Below, piece after piece: positions 55,578 to 64,000 of a DNA stretch of 64,000 nt (positions are counted from its first letter, which is position 1; each line of letters opens with the position of its first letter). The notes under the pieces are model-generated. The model worked only from the letters and a program-made list of their open reading frames with translations. It searched no databases and was not told where the DNA came from. Both the position numbers and the translations under genes were made by a program. Source of the stretch: Niallia circulans (GTDB lineage: Bacteria; Bacillota; Bacilli; Bacillales; Cytobacillaceae); contig NZ_CP026031.1 in the NCBI RefSeq assembly GCF_003726095.1, positions 1,488,001-1,552,000 on the forward strand. Direction: 5' to 3'.

Positions 55578-56003
55578 TTATCTTTTTGCTAGTATTTCTT
55601 TTGCAACCGGAAATTCACCTAAATGCATATGTTTTTGAAGCAGTTGATTTGAAATTTGAATTGGATAATTTGTTTTCTCGTTTTGATTAACTCCCAAAAC
55701 TTGTAGTAATTCATCATGGAATTCTTCTAAGGTAGGTATTTTACCTTCACGCATATGTTCTTTTTGGATTTTAAGAAGCAAAAATGGAATTTGGGCTTTT
55801 TCTTCTCCACTTAACTCTTTTTTCAAAACAATATAATTAATATCAGATAGTAAATCTGAAGATATAGTTTGGTCCTCAATAATTTTCATCAAAAGATTTT
55901 CTAAAAGTTCAATCTTAGAATTCAAGTTATAAACTTCTTTATCCAAACGTTCTACTTGGTTTTCTAAATTTCCAATCACTTCTGATGTCTTTTCAAAATC
56001 CAT
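55578..56003 (-). CDS. Coiled-coil protein, DUF1878-like
   Basis: 141 aa from ATG 56003 (GAAGGTG upstream). An N-terminal coiled coil (GNLENQVERLDKEVYNLNSK) is followed by a helical domain. QIPFLLLKIQKEHMREGKIP, TLEEFHDELLQVLG and QLLQKHMHLGEFPVAKEIL resemble DUF1878 proteins such as YhaI. Function unknown. Confidence 0.55.
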   Translation of the reverse strand: MDFEKTSEVIGNLENQVERLDKEVYNLNSKIELLENLLMKIIEDQTISSDLLSDINYIVLKKELSGEEKAQIPFLLLKIQKEHMREGKIPTLEEFHDELLQVLGVNQNEKTNYPIQISNQLLQKHMHLGEFPVAKEILAKR

Positions 56004-56309
56004 ATTAACACCTTCTCTTACCTCTTCAATATTTTTACACTCTCTCATATTTTTTCTCCTCTCTACTCAGGAAACTAACCTCTTATTAGTACTTAATTTT
56101 ATTTTATCATTTCATTTGGAAACTTACCCTTTTTATTACCTTATTCAATGAACCTCCCTCTTTACTTCCATAGGCAAAATTCCATTTACTACAGGAATAC
56201 TGCACCCGTTCGTAAAGAGGATTATGAAACTTACATTCAAATTACCATTTCAAATTTTTTCCAATTATAATAATATTAAAGTGTAATTATTTTACAAAGG
56301 AGAGTTCTT

Positions 56310-56798
56310 ATGACAACTACTACAAATGATAAAACTATTATTAAAGATGTAACAATTAATGCACCATTAAATTTAGTGTGGTTTGCCTGGACAATTTCTG
56401 AAAGAGTTTCTGAATGGTTTGCACCTGAAACTGTTGTAGAAGCTAAAGAAGGTGGTGCATATGAACTTTACTTTATACCTGGAAATAAGGAGGGTATGAA
56501 TACGAAGGATTGTAAAATCACAAAACTTATTAATGAAAAAGAGCTACATTTTACTTGGAAAGGACCAGACCAATTTGAGACATTAATGAACAATAAAAAT
56601 GAATTAACAAATGTAAACGTAAGTTTTAAATCAATCAATGAGGATTCTACCAAGGTTATTGTTAAACATATTGGATTTAAAGATAATGAGGACTGGACCG
56701 AAGCAATTAATTGGCACCAAATGGCTTGGTCAGGAGTTCTTGATAGTCTAAAATCTGCTCTCGAAAATGGCGAAGGAAATTTATGTTGCCAACCTTAA
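56310..56798 (+). CDS. SRPBCC/AHSA1-domain protein
   Basis: 162 aa. ITINAPLNLVWFAWT-like start (DVTINAPLNLVWFAWTISER), GGAYELYFIPG, LHFTWKGPDQFETL and a C-terminal WTEAINWHQMAWSGVLDSLK helix: the AHSA1 hydrophobic-pocket fold. Ligand unknown. AAAGGAG precedes the ATG. Confidence 0.88.
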   Translation: MTTTTNDKTIIKDVTINAPLNLVWFAWTISERVSEWFAPETVVEAKEGGAYELYFIPGNKEGMNTKDCKITKLINEKELHFTWKGPDQFETLMNNKNELTNVNVSFKSINEDSTKVIVKHIGFKDNEDWTEAINWHQMAWSGVLDSLKSALENGEGNLCCQP

Positions 56799-57061
56799 AA
56801 AAGAATATTCTACATACACCATCTATATTTTTAAGTATGTAAATGGTTTTTATTTCCTAAAAAGCACTAAGTACCTATCTCGTGATGTAGGAATTGTTGT
56901 TCAACTAAATCCCTCGTTAGTTAAACAAGCAGTAATGCTTATATCGTCAATTTTGATAACCTAAGTGTATCATACGTTTCCATATTTTATATTAAATTCC
57001 CTTTAATCAACAAGTCATCCATAGTAATAGGATTCCTTTGATATTGAATAGATTCTAACAC

Positions 57062-57560
57062 CTAAAACCAAGCAAGATAATTATTCAGGTATTTAGTTGC
57101 AACTCCATTAGAACGTTGTATCCCTCCTTTAAGCCTTCGGTGATAATAGTTAACGTTCTGGATATGGTATAGTCTCTTTGTGCGAACCTTACCATCTGAC
57201 TTGAATTGAAAAATATCCATCCCTTTTTCAGCAGCATATGTTTTAAAGGCATGCCAAGAATCGGTGCGTAAAACACTTGCATTTGAAAGTTTATGACCGA
57301 TAGCTTTGTCTAACTGCTCATTTGTTAATCGACCCATTCCCAATACCTGCAAAAAAAGTCATCTCTTCACGGTTCTTGCGACTAAGACATAAACTTGTTC
57401 GTTACTTCATCTCCATCAACAATCATTGATTATGTGCCAGTTCCTTTCGAAGAAGATACAGTAAGTGCATCAATTAAATACTCTCATAGTCGGTGCTTTT
57501 CTGCTGGATTTAGTTTTTGTATGGCTTTAAGAATATCAGTTGCTCACACGTTCATCACCA
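57062..57560 (-). mobile_element. IS1595-family transposase remnant
   Basis: C-terminal 96 codons intact: MGRLTNEQLDKAIGHKLSNA, LRTDSWHAFKTYAAEKGMDI, YHIQNVNYYHRRLKGGIQ, GVATKYLNNYLAWF, typical of ISXO2-like transposases (with a final catalytic helix). Upstream, LKAIQKLNPAEKHRL and other bits lie in shifted frames with stops up to about 57560. Inactive. Confidence 0.75.
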
Positions 57561-57687
57561 TTTTTATATAGTTATATCCATTACAGAATGTAAGTTCTTA
57601 TAAATCGAAATATCAACAACAGACTTTAACAGAGCCTATAAATAAATGGTATAATATTTGTTCGAATGATTTAATTGGGAGGAATAT

Positions 57688-58008
57688 ATGATTCAAGCAA
57701 TTGGCGTCGTTGATTTTCATTACAAGCCAATGAGAACAACGAAATATAAAGAGAATGTAACAAAGCGGATTAACGCAAAAACAAATAAATTCGATGACTC
57801 TTTTGAAGTTCTGACGATTTCAGAACCATATGATATGGATGGAGATATTTATGTCCGTGTTTCCTGCTCATTTACCATTTATATGTACGAAAAAGCCTAT
57901 ATTCGAAATCCCGAAGAGTATGTGGGTTCTGTATTTCCTACATTAAAAGAACGGATTACACCACATATCATTGCTACAAAGGTTTATAGTTTAACGAAAA
58001 GAAGATGA
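57688..58008 (+). CDS. Hypothetical protein
   Basis: 106 aa, well-spaced GGGAGG before the ATG. MIQAIGVVDFHYKPMRTTKY ... VLTISEPYDMDGDIYVRVSC ... YIRNPEEYVGSVFPTLKERI. No family recognised. Near the next broken gene, but not clearly in one operon. Confidence 0.55.
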   Translation: MIQAIGVVDFHYKPMRTTKYKENVTKRINAKTNKFDDSFEVLTISEPYDMDGDIYVRVSCSFTIYMYEKAYIRNPEEYVGSVFPTLKERITPHIIATKVYSLTKRR

Positions 58009-58203
58009 TGTTTAAGGGAAGACTGATAAATTATAATAAACGCACCTAAAAAATAATATAATTCTTTGAAAATTCATCTTTAACTAACGTGGTATTTAGT
58101 AAAATTAGTATGGTGGAACTAATAACCTTAAGAATACACAAAATGTAAGAATCACGAGAAGAGACTACAAAAATTAGATCAACAAACAAAGTAGGTAGGA
58201 TGC

Positions 58204-58694
58204 ATGGAAGAAAAAAACAAAAAAATGGAAACATATTTTAATACAAAGGATATTGCCAAACGTAATGCCTTATTAAAGCAATTAGTATTTGACTTGCCAG
58301 ATGACGGAAAGGATTTTTTTTAAAAGCATATAAAAAAGAGCGATATTTAGATATGCGACTTACTGCGATTCGAGGATATGCTGGCTTTGCAAGTGAAGAA
58401 GAGGTGGCCATTTTAATGAATAGGATGTTGGAAATCTTAACAAAGCGCCCCGAAAGTACTCCATATAATTATCAGGAATATGAAATCTTGCGGTCTGCTT
58501 TTTTGCTACCCTACCTGCTAGAAATATATCCTTATGACTGTTTCAAAAAATTTAATGAACAGTTAGAAAAACAGTACGATGCCATGCCCGATGTTTTCAA
58601 AGGAATGTTCACCTGCAATGATAAAGGTGAACATATCCAACTAGTTCCTCCAGCAGTAGTACAGAAACGGATTGCAGCTTTCCAGCGTGGGTAA
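58204..58694 (+). pseudogene. HEAT-like hypothetical protein, frameshifted in a T-run
   Basis: From ATG 58204 the frame stops right after the T8 run (58314-58321). With nine T it reads GKDFFLKAYKKERYLDMRLT, AIRGYAGFASEEEVAILMNR and on to 58694, 163 aa, all helical. The RLTAIRGYAGFASEEEV segment looks like a HEAT repeat. Family uncertain. Confidence 0.6.
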
Positions 58695-58987
58695 AAGACG
58701 TCTCTAAGTGGTCCTTGAATCCACGAGCCGCTTTTGTCATTATCTCTAAGTAATATACAAAAGAAAATGATTTCGCCCCGCTATCACTTAGTATCCATGT
58801 TACTTTTAAAGACGTTCCTTTGAGCACAAACATATATAAATCTACGAAAATCAAAATTAAATAATCTTAATATCATTTCACATTAGCAAGTCTTGCTGTT
58901 GATTTACATATTACGCAAATGGTTAATCGAGCATGGTGCCATACGTTAATGAAAAATGGGAGGTTATAGCTTGAACGGAAAAAAACG

Positions 58988-59016
58988 AAAAAAGACTCCT
59001 TTTTTGGGAGCCTTTT
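58988..59016 (+). terminator. Terminator hairpin
   Basis: AAAAGACTCC / GGGAGCCTTTT around a T6 loop, in the gap after the 58204-58694 gene. It is followed by TAGAC. Confidence 0.5.
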
Positions 59017-59101
59017 AGACATATTAATAGACTTTTTTGAAATTTTTTATGGATTTTTCCGATTTTTATTTCGCTCACTTTTGAAATTCTTCTGAATGTA
59101 C

Positions 59102-59147
59102 ATATAAGGAGAGCGACAGAAGAAAAATGCTTTCTCTCTCCTTATAT
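59102..59147 (-). terminator. Hairpin after rtcB
   Basis: ATATAAGGAGAG/CTCTCCTTATAT, 12-bp perfect stem with a 22-nt loop, 26 bp past the rtcB stop. No T-run on the minus strand. Confidence 0.5.
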
Positions 59148-59172
59148 TTATTTCATCCTTTCTATTTCCTTC

Positions 59173-60360
59173 TTAATTTGCCTTAAAGTTATACAACGGC
59201 TTAATAATTTCTGCAATATCAATAGTCTCTGCTGTATGTTTAATTATCTCTTCCATTGGTTTATACGCAAATGGACTTTCATCTAACGTACTATTCTTCA
59301 CGGAAGTACTCCAAACGTCTTTCATGGATGTCTCAAAATCTTTTAAGCTAACGGTCTTTCTCGCCTTGGTCCTCGACATCAATCTTCCTGCTCCATGTGG
59401 AGCGGATTGGTTCCAATCATCGTTTCCTTTTCCAAAGGCAATAATGCTGCCATCTCTCATGTTCAAGGGAATAATCACTCTTTCTCCTTTTCTAGCAGAA
59501 ATAGCTCCTTTTCTTAATATCATATTTTCCATATCAATATAATTGTGAATAGTAGTAAATTGATCTAAAACTGCCCAATTCATCTTTGTAACAATAACAT
59601 CAATCATGGCAAGTCGATTTAAATAAGCATATTTTTGCGCAATCTTCATATCATGCATATAGTCTTTAAATCCTTGCGACTCTAAATAAGCAAGTTCTTT
59701 GTTTATTTTTGGCAGCTTCATATTTTTTAAGCTTTCCTGAATTTCAGCATGCCTGCCCTCTTTCTTTAATTTAACAATCATTTCTTTTTTTATCCCGTCG
59801 ATATTAACTAAGTTATCGTAAGCAAGTGTTTGGTAATATTCCGCTACTTGTGCACCTAAGTTACGGCTTCCACTATGTATAACGATATATACACTGCCAT
59901 CAGCTGCTTCATTTAACTCGATAAAATGATTGCCCCCACCTAAGGTTCCAATACTGTGTTCTGCTCTTTTTTTATTTATTGGAGCTTTCACCTCATCTAA
60001 ATCAATTTGTTCCTTATATGAATGAGCTTTATCTCTGATTGAGAATCCACTTGGGATGAACTTGCGAATCGTTTCATCTAATTCATCAAAATTCAAATTT
60101 GCTCTGTCTACAGTTAATTTTGCTACCGCCATGCCACAACCAATATCTACCCCTACTAGATTAGGGACAATTTTATCTTGAATAGTCATTGTTGTACCTA
60201 TCGTACAGCCAACTCCTGCATGTGTATCTGGCATAATTCTAATCTTACTGTTCTTAGCAAATTCCTGATCACATAATTCCTTAATCTGTGCCTCAGCCAC
60301 TTCTTCTAATTGATCCGTAAATACTTTAGCTCTATTATATTTACCAGTTAATTCAATCAT
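59173..60360 (-). CDS. rtcB: RtcB-family RNA ligase
   Basis: 395 aa. Joins 2',3'-cyclic phosphate or 3'-phosphate RNA ends to 5'-OH using GTP and manganese. IRIMPDTHAGVGCTIGTTMT, VGVDIGCGMAVAKL (Cys and Asp metal ligands), GTLGGGNHFIELNE, VIHSGSRNLGAQVAEYY and the guanylated His in QSAPHGAGRLMSR are all present. It is the shorter RtcB2-like subgroup. No archease or regulator next to it. Start after AAGGAAGTGACCAA. Confidence 0.95.
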   Translation of the reverse strand: MIELTGKYNRAKVFTDQLEEVAEAQIKELCDQEFAKNSKIRIMPDTHAGVGCTIGTTMTIQDKIVPNLVGVDIGCGMAVAKLTVDRANLNFDELDETIRKFIPSGFSIRDKAHSYKEQIDLDEVKAPINKKRAEHSIGTLGGGNHFIELNEAADGSVYIVIHSGSRNLGAQVAEYYQTLAYDNLVNIDGIKKEMIVKLKKEGRHAEIQESLKNMKLPKINKELAYLESQGFKDYMHDMKIAQKYAYLNRLAMIDVIVTKMNWAVLDQFTTIHNYIDMENMILRKGAISARKGERVIIPLNMRDGSIIAFGKGNDDWNQSAPHGAGRLMSRTKARKTVSLKDFETSMKDVWSTSVKNSTLDESPFAYKPMEEIIKHTAETIDIAEIIKPLYNFKAN

Positions 60361-60408
60361 TTGGTCACTTCCTTTTTAATTTTTTCACATAATTAGCTTG
60401 GTTAATCA

Positions 60409-60455
60409 TTGACGTATAGCTTCAATCTGTTATACACTTAATATAACAGATTGAA
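60409..60455 (+). promoter_or_regulatory. Promoter with long palindrome before the YhfC-type gene
   Basis: TTGACG (60409-60414) and TATACA (60431-60436), 16-nt spacer. The -10 region is buried in a perfect inverted repeat: TTCAATCTGTTAT (60421-60433) and ATAACAGATTGAA (60443-60455), 9-nt spacer. The site lies between divergent rtcB and yhfC genes. The overlap with the promoter suggests an operator rather than a terminator. Confidence 0.55.
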
Positions 60456-60478
60456 CTAGAATAGGAGGAATAAAAAGA

Positions 60479-61252
60479 ATGAACTCTATTTATATTGGGA
60501 TATCTCTGCAACTATTTCTTTCAGTAATAGTTCCAATTATATTAATGGTATATTTACAAAGAAAAAAAATGATGTCTTGGAAATCCTTACTTGTTGGTAT
60601 TGTAATCTTCATTGTATTTTCACAAATTCTTGAAAAAATCGTTCATTTCATCGTGCTTAGCCCGACTGGCACTGAATTAAAATGGAGCAGTAATCCTTAT
60701 CTTTTTGCATTATACGGTGGCCTTGCTGCTGGTATATTTGAAGAATTCGGTCGCTATTTTGCTTTTACAGTATGGTTGAAGAACAATCATCAATTTAATG
60801 ATGGACTATCATATGGATTAGGACATGGAGGAATAGAAGCTATATTTATTGGTGGCATGTCAGCACTGAATTCTCTGCTCATTTCATCTATGATAAAAAC
60901 GGGGAACTTGGAAACATTATTAGGTCCAGCAGCTAAACCTGAAGACATTAACAATATTAAAGAGCAATTTGAACAGGCTAATGTAATGCTTTTTGCATCT
61001 GGCGGCTTAGAAAGAGTTTTTGCCCTTGCGCTACATCTTGCATTATCCATATTAGTCCTATATGCAATTAGACAGCAAAAATTTATATATGTTATTTATG
61101 CGATTCTTATACACGCAGCTGTCAATTTCTTCCCAGCATTATATCAGGCGGGTACTATCACCAACCTACTTATAATTGAAGTTTTTCTAGGGATAATTGC
61201 TGTACTATCCATCCTGTTTATTGTAAAAATGAAACCAAAATTTGAAAAATAA
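60479..61252 (+). CDS. YhfC-family intramembrane glutamic protease
   Basis: 257 aa, about seven spans. The YhfC/PrsW-like catalytic region reads GGLAAGIFEEFGRYFAFTVW (EE), then GLSYGLGHGGIEAIFIGG (GHGG.E). The family is grouped with the CAAX/ABI and PrsW proteases; substrates unknown. AGGAGGAATAAAAAG precedes the ATG. Confidence 0.88.
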   Translation: MNSIYIGISLQLFLSVIVPIILMVYLQRKKMMSWKSLLVGIVIFIVFSQILEKIVHFIVLSPTGTELKWSSNPYLFALYGGLAAGIFEEFGRYFAFTVWLKNNHQFNDGLSYGLGHGGIEAIFIGGMSALNSLLISSMIKTGNLETLLGPAAKPEDINNIKEQFEQANVMLFASGGLERVFALALHLALSILVLYAIRQQKFIYVIYAILIHAAVNFFPALYQAGTITNLLIIEVFLGIIAVLSILFIVKMKPKFEK

Positions 61253-61266
61253 ATATTAGATACTCA

Positions 61267-61287
61267 GCTCTCCTTTTTATGGAGAGC
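61267..61287 (+). terminator. Terminator after the YhfC-type gene
   Basis: GCTCTCC/GGAGAGC, 7-bp stem, 7-nt loop, followed by CTTTTACC on the plus strand. Confidence 0.65.
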
Positions 61288-61290
61288 CTT

Positions 61291-62031
61291 TTACCATTGT
61301 TCACCTTCCCATTCATCCATAATTGTTATATTTTCTATTGTTGCACCTGAAATAGTATTTCCACCATTTTCATAGCTATTAAGTGGCACTATATAATTAT
61401 TTTTCTTATCAAATCCTTTAATTCCATAATATAGTCCTTCTCCATTAGAAGAAATAAAATCTTCCTCCTGATTCTCTATCTTTATTTGTGCTGCATTCCA
61501 TATGGCTCCCCATTTATCTGGCACTTTGTATATACCATATGGTTTTCCACTGATTGATACGTCTTCCTCAATTTGAATTGCTGGTTCATACCATTCACCG
61601 CTCCAGCCACTGGTAAAATGTCGGTCTCTTATTAAATAGAAAGTAAGAGTTTCTATCTTATTTTTTGAATCAAGATTCCATAGAAAATAGGATTCTGACT
61701 GATTTCCCGCCTTTATCCTCCATAAAAGCGGTTCTCCAGTGGTTGTTACATAGGTTACTTCCCATTTATTATCTATCCATTCTAATAAACTATAGCCATA
61801 TTGTTTATCACTAGAAAGATGGGGAATGAAAACATGCTTTTCATCTAATGCTCTTTGGTCAAAAACTATATTTATGCTAATTTCACCAGTATCTTCAATC
61901 ATTTTTCTTATACTAGTTTCATTTGGAAGATCGGATGGAGAGCTTTCAGCTTCCTTTAAGAAAAGAAAAATAAATAAGCTTATAGCAATCATGACTACAA
62001 CTAATAAATACCATACTCTGTTAAATTTCAT
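61291..62031 (-). CDS. Membrane-anchored extracellular protein, unknown
   Basis: 246 aa. One N-terminal anchor (VWYLLVVVMIAISLFIFLFL), then a beta-rich outside part with many Trp and Tyr (YGYSLLEWIDNKWEVTYVTT, FTSGWSGEWYEPAIQIEEDV). No family recognised. Its ATG follows the stop of the preceding membrane gene with no gap, so the two products likely work together. Confidence 0.55.
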   Translation of the reverse strand: MKFNRVWYLLVVVMIAISLFIFLFLKEAESSPSDLPNETSIRKMIEDTGEISINIVFDQRALDEKHVFIPHLSSDKQYGYSLLEWIDNKWEVTYVTTTGEPLLWRIKAGNQSESYFLWNLDSKNKIETLTFYLIRDRHFTSGWSGEWYEPAIQIEEDVSISGKPYGIYKVPDKWGAIWNAAQIKIENQEEDFISSNGEGLYYGIKGFDKKNNYIVPLNSYENGGNTISGATIENITIMDEWEGEQW

Positions 62032-62781
62032 CTATTCTGTTCCCCCTTTTAATACAGATTCAGAGGAGCGAAAATAGTACTGACCCTTTTCTGTTGAAAT
62101 AAGCAACCCTTTTCCATCTCTTTCCATATAAATGGTAGATTCATAGCCAATCCCCCACTTTGGAGTCGCTCCTATAAGAATATAGGGAAAGCGTTCCATT
62201 GTCTGATGTGGCATCTGTCCTTCCTCTTCCAATTCTTCCTCCTTAATTTCTGGAAATGATTCATAATACCATTGCTGTGTATCCATTTTCCCAATCCCCC
62301 AAGAGGACAGACTTTCTATAAACAGCTCTTTATTAAGATCTGCTTGTTTGCCTGAAGGATGAATTAATAGAATGCCAGGATTATTTAGTTCAGCTAAAAA
62401 AGTCTCTACTTTATCAGTTGGATACAACAAACTTTGTACCAGAGAACTAAGCAAGGTTGTAATAAGAAAAATATAATTTCCAAAGAATCCAAGCCAAGCA
62501 AATGGTCGATACACCTTCCAACGTTCTTTCCGCTTTCCAAAAACCAATATAAGTATCCATACACCAAGTGGTAAAATAGCTATCTTTACTGGTGTTTCAC
62601 TAACGATAAATGAAAAGTTAAAGCAAAATAAACCAATGTATATAATAATGACCATTTTCCATATAACAGGTTTTTCTGTTTGTTTTCTATACAAATAACA
62701 TACTGCACCGATAAGTATGCCCCAACCAATTATAGTCATTATACTTGTACTTAACGCATTGGGAATCCAATAATCAAACAT
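62032..62781 (-). CDS. Membrane protein, unknown
   Basis: 249 aa from ATG 62781 (AGGAG 7 nt before; ATG 62787 is too close). Four membrane spans in the first 130 residues (IMTIIGWGILIGAVCYLY, MVIIIYIGLFCFNFSFIV, IAILPLGVWILILVFG, WLGFFGNYIFLITTLLSSL), then a soluble C-terminus of about 115 residues. Partner of 61291-62031. Confidence 0.55.
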   Translation of the reverse strand: MFDYWIPNALSTSIMTIIGWGILIGAVCYLYRKQTEKPVIWKMVIIIYIGLFCFNFSFIVSETPVKIAILPLGVWILILVFGKRKERWKVYRPFAWLGFFGNYIFLITTLLSSLVQSLLYPTDKVETFLAELNNPGILLIHPSGKQADLNKELFIESLSSWGIGKMDTQQWYYESFPEIKEEELEEEGQMPHQTMERFPYILIGATPKWGIGYESTIYMERDGKGLLISTEKGQYYFRSSESVLKGGTE

Positions 62782-62967
62782 ATACATTCTCCTATAAATC
62801 TATTGAATTAATCCTTATTTTAGCACAATTACCAAATAACAACATCTCATTTTGTAAAAATGTGAATGATATCATAATTGGAGAAATAGGATTATATTAG
62901 ATGGTTTTAAAAGCATATGTTAAGATATTTTTATATATGTGAATGGAAAATATAAGGAGTGCACGGA

Positions 62968-63582
62968 ATGGAAAATTGGATTATAGAAACAATGGAAAAT
63001 TTTGGTTACTTTGGTATTTTACTATTAATTATGCTTGAAAATATCTTTCCACCAATCCCTTCGGAAGTTATTTTGACCTTTGGAGGCGCAATGACTGTAA
63101 AGACTAGTATGACCATAACAGGCGTTGTCACCGTATCTACAATTGGTTCTGTACTTGGAGCTATTATTCTTTATTTTATTGGTTCTTTATTGGATATAAG
63201 AAGATTGGAAAAAATCATTGAAAAATGGGGCCATATCCTTCGCTTAAAAAAAGCTGATTTATATAAAGCTGATCGCTGGTTTGATAAATTTGGCTATTGG
63301 ACAGTCTTCTTCTGCCGCTTTATTCCACTTATTCGAAGTTTAATCTCGCTGCCAGCAGGCATGGCAAAAATGAACTTTGGTATTTTTCTATTTTTAACAA
63401 CTATAGGTACATTCACATGGAATTTCGTTCTTATTCGTATTGGCGCTACAGTTGGTGATTCTTGGGAAGACATCGTTCATTATATGGACATGTACTCCAA
63501 TGTAGCATACGTTATACTTGCTGTGATTGGTCTTGCAGTAATTGGTCTATACATATATAAACGCGTTATAAAACAAAAATAA
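62968..63582 (+). CDS. DedA/SNARE-associated membrane protein
   Basis: 204 aa from ATG 62968 (AAGGAG 8 nt before). FGYFGILLLIMLENIFPPIP, SEVILTFGGAM, FDKFGYWTVFFCRFIPLIRS, LISLPAGMAKMNFGIFLFLT show the DedA E..xPxPSE and RFIPxxRxxxxxPAGxxxM motifs. DedA proteins act in lipid-carrier or phospholipid flipping and proton-dependent homeostasis. Confidence 0.92.
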   Translation: MENWIIETMENFGYFGILLLIMLENIFPPIPSEVILTFGGAMTVKTSMTITGVVTVSTIGSVLGAIILYFIGSLLDIRRLEKIIEKWGHILRLKKADLYKADRWFDKFGYWTVFFCRFIPLIRSLISLPAGMAKMNFGIFLFLTTIGTFTWNFVLIRIGATVGDSWEDIVHYMDMYSNVAYVILAVIGLAVIGLYIYKRVIKQK

Positions 63583-63587
63583 AAGTT

Positions 63588-63611
63588 ATCTCATGGCATT
63601 TGCCATGAGAT
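63588..63611 (+). terminator. Terminator after the DedA gene
   Basis: ATCTCATGGCA/TGCCATGAGAT, 11-bp perfect stem with a 2-nt loop (TT), followed by a T-run. Strong intrinsic terminator 5 bp past the stop. Confidence 0.9.
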
Positions 63612-63668
63612 TTTTTGTTCCTTTTCATTTCGACAATCAGATTTCCTGTTTTCTTTCCAATCCATTTT

Positions 63669-64000
63669 TTAATCCAAAGCGCTATCTTTAGAAAGTGTTA
63701 TTTTGCCACCAATTTTAAACAAAAAAGGAATAAGCGCCACTAAAGTAATTCCTACAGTAAATGTGGAAATGACTAGCTCATGCCATCTAATTAAATTTAT
63801 GGATAACATTTGATAAATTACGAATGAATTGATTGGAAGGTTAAGTAATAAACCAGTAAGAAGTCCGGGTGCATACTTTTTCAACCAAACAGTTGCAATA
63901 AGATGCGGAAAAATAGCATTTAATATCATAGAACCTAAAAATCCAACAAAAATCCATTTCGATAAAACTGATTCTGGTCTGTATAAAAAACTGATTGCAG
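63669..64000 (-). CDS. HXXEE-domain membrane protein, partial at window edge
   Basis: The frame is open to the right edge (AISFLYRPESVLSKWIFVGF then LGSMILNAIFPHLIATVWLK), so the start lies outside. ILNAIFPHLIATVW...YAPGLLTGLLLNLP is the second part of the HXXEE membrane domain, whose first HxxEE motif would be upstream. Function unknown; about 110 codons visible. Confidence 0.7.
   Translation of the reverse strand, partial: AISFLYRPESVLSKWIFVGFLGSMILNAIFPHLIATVWLKKYAPGLLTGLLLNLPINSFVIYQMLSINLIRWHELVISTFTVGITLVALIPFLFKIGGKITLSKDSALD

Overview
The window comes from a low-GC, endospore-forming Bacillaceae chromosome. It carries an H-type small acid-soluble spore protein gene, Zur-type zinc operators before a paralogous S14 gene and a CobW GTPase, a yozG-yoaS-yoaT block, a frataxin-like fra gene, and GGAGG-type ribosome sites throughout. 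No rRNA, tRNA or CRISPR array was seen. Most genes lie on the minus strand.

Layout. 1-3359: hen1 and pnkp, a bacterial RNA repair pair (pnkp runs off the left edge). 3629-8109: sspH, a large methyltransferase fusion, a hydrolase, a DUF5694 protein and a PH-like membrane protein. 8194-12562 (plus strand): a MurNAc-6-phosphate recycling operon murQ-murR-murP-mupG under a clear SigA promoter with a cre-like site; murP and mupG are each broken by one missing G. 12605-13091: a GC-rich inverted repeat element. 13123-17386: a LacI-type regulator, then a zinc-limitation block (zagA-type GTPase, rpmG, rpsN) with two identical Zur-box cores, and a nitrilase-like protein.

17854-33642 is the accessory core. 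On the right is a complete LXG-type polymorphic toxin operon (DUF4176 protein, two small helical partners, toxin, immunity protein). To its left lies a run of about ten more genes, most recognisable as immunity genes (Imm22, colicin-Im-like, SUKH-4, SMI1/KNR4, YwqK/MORN, DUF1851, Imm6 and unassigned families). They have no intact toxins, but short decayed toxin C-terminal tips lie just upstream of several of them, and one piece of LXG gene survives between two. An IS110 transposase with a structured upstream RNA candidate, a serine recombinase and a Cro/CI-type regulator are inserted between the live operon and the array. A fossil of the same IS110/recombinase pair sits inside the array.

33953-64000 is mostly ordinary chromosome: yoaS-yozG-yoaT, fra next to a YdeI-CDGSH fusion, a HAM1-like pyrophosphatase, an ECF sigma/anti-sigma pair, methyltransferases, phosphatase and Nudix genes, DUF445, proline iminopeptidase, nucleotidyltransferase, PhzF, a DJ-1/PfpI protein, an AraC-type regulator, an AgcS amino acid symporter, an RtcB RNA ligase, an intramembrane protease, DedA and a partial HXXEE protein.

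Eight genes in the window share one lesion type: each is short by exactly one base within a homopolymer, and restoring it rebuilds a full-length protein of the expected family. This points to homopolymer under-calling in the assembly, although real decay cannot be excluded from sequence alone.
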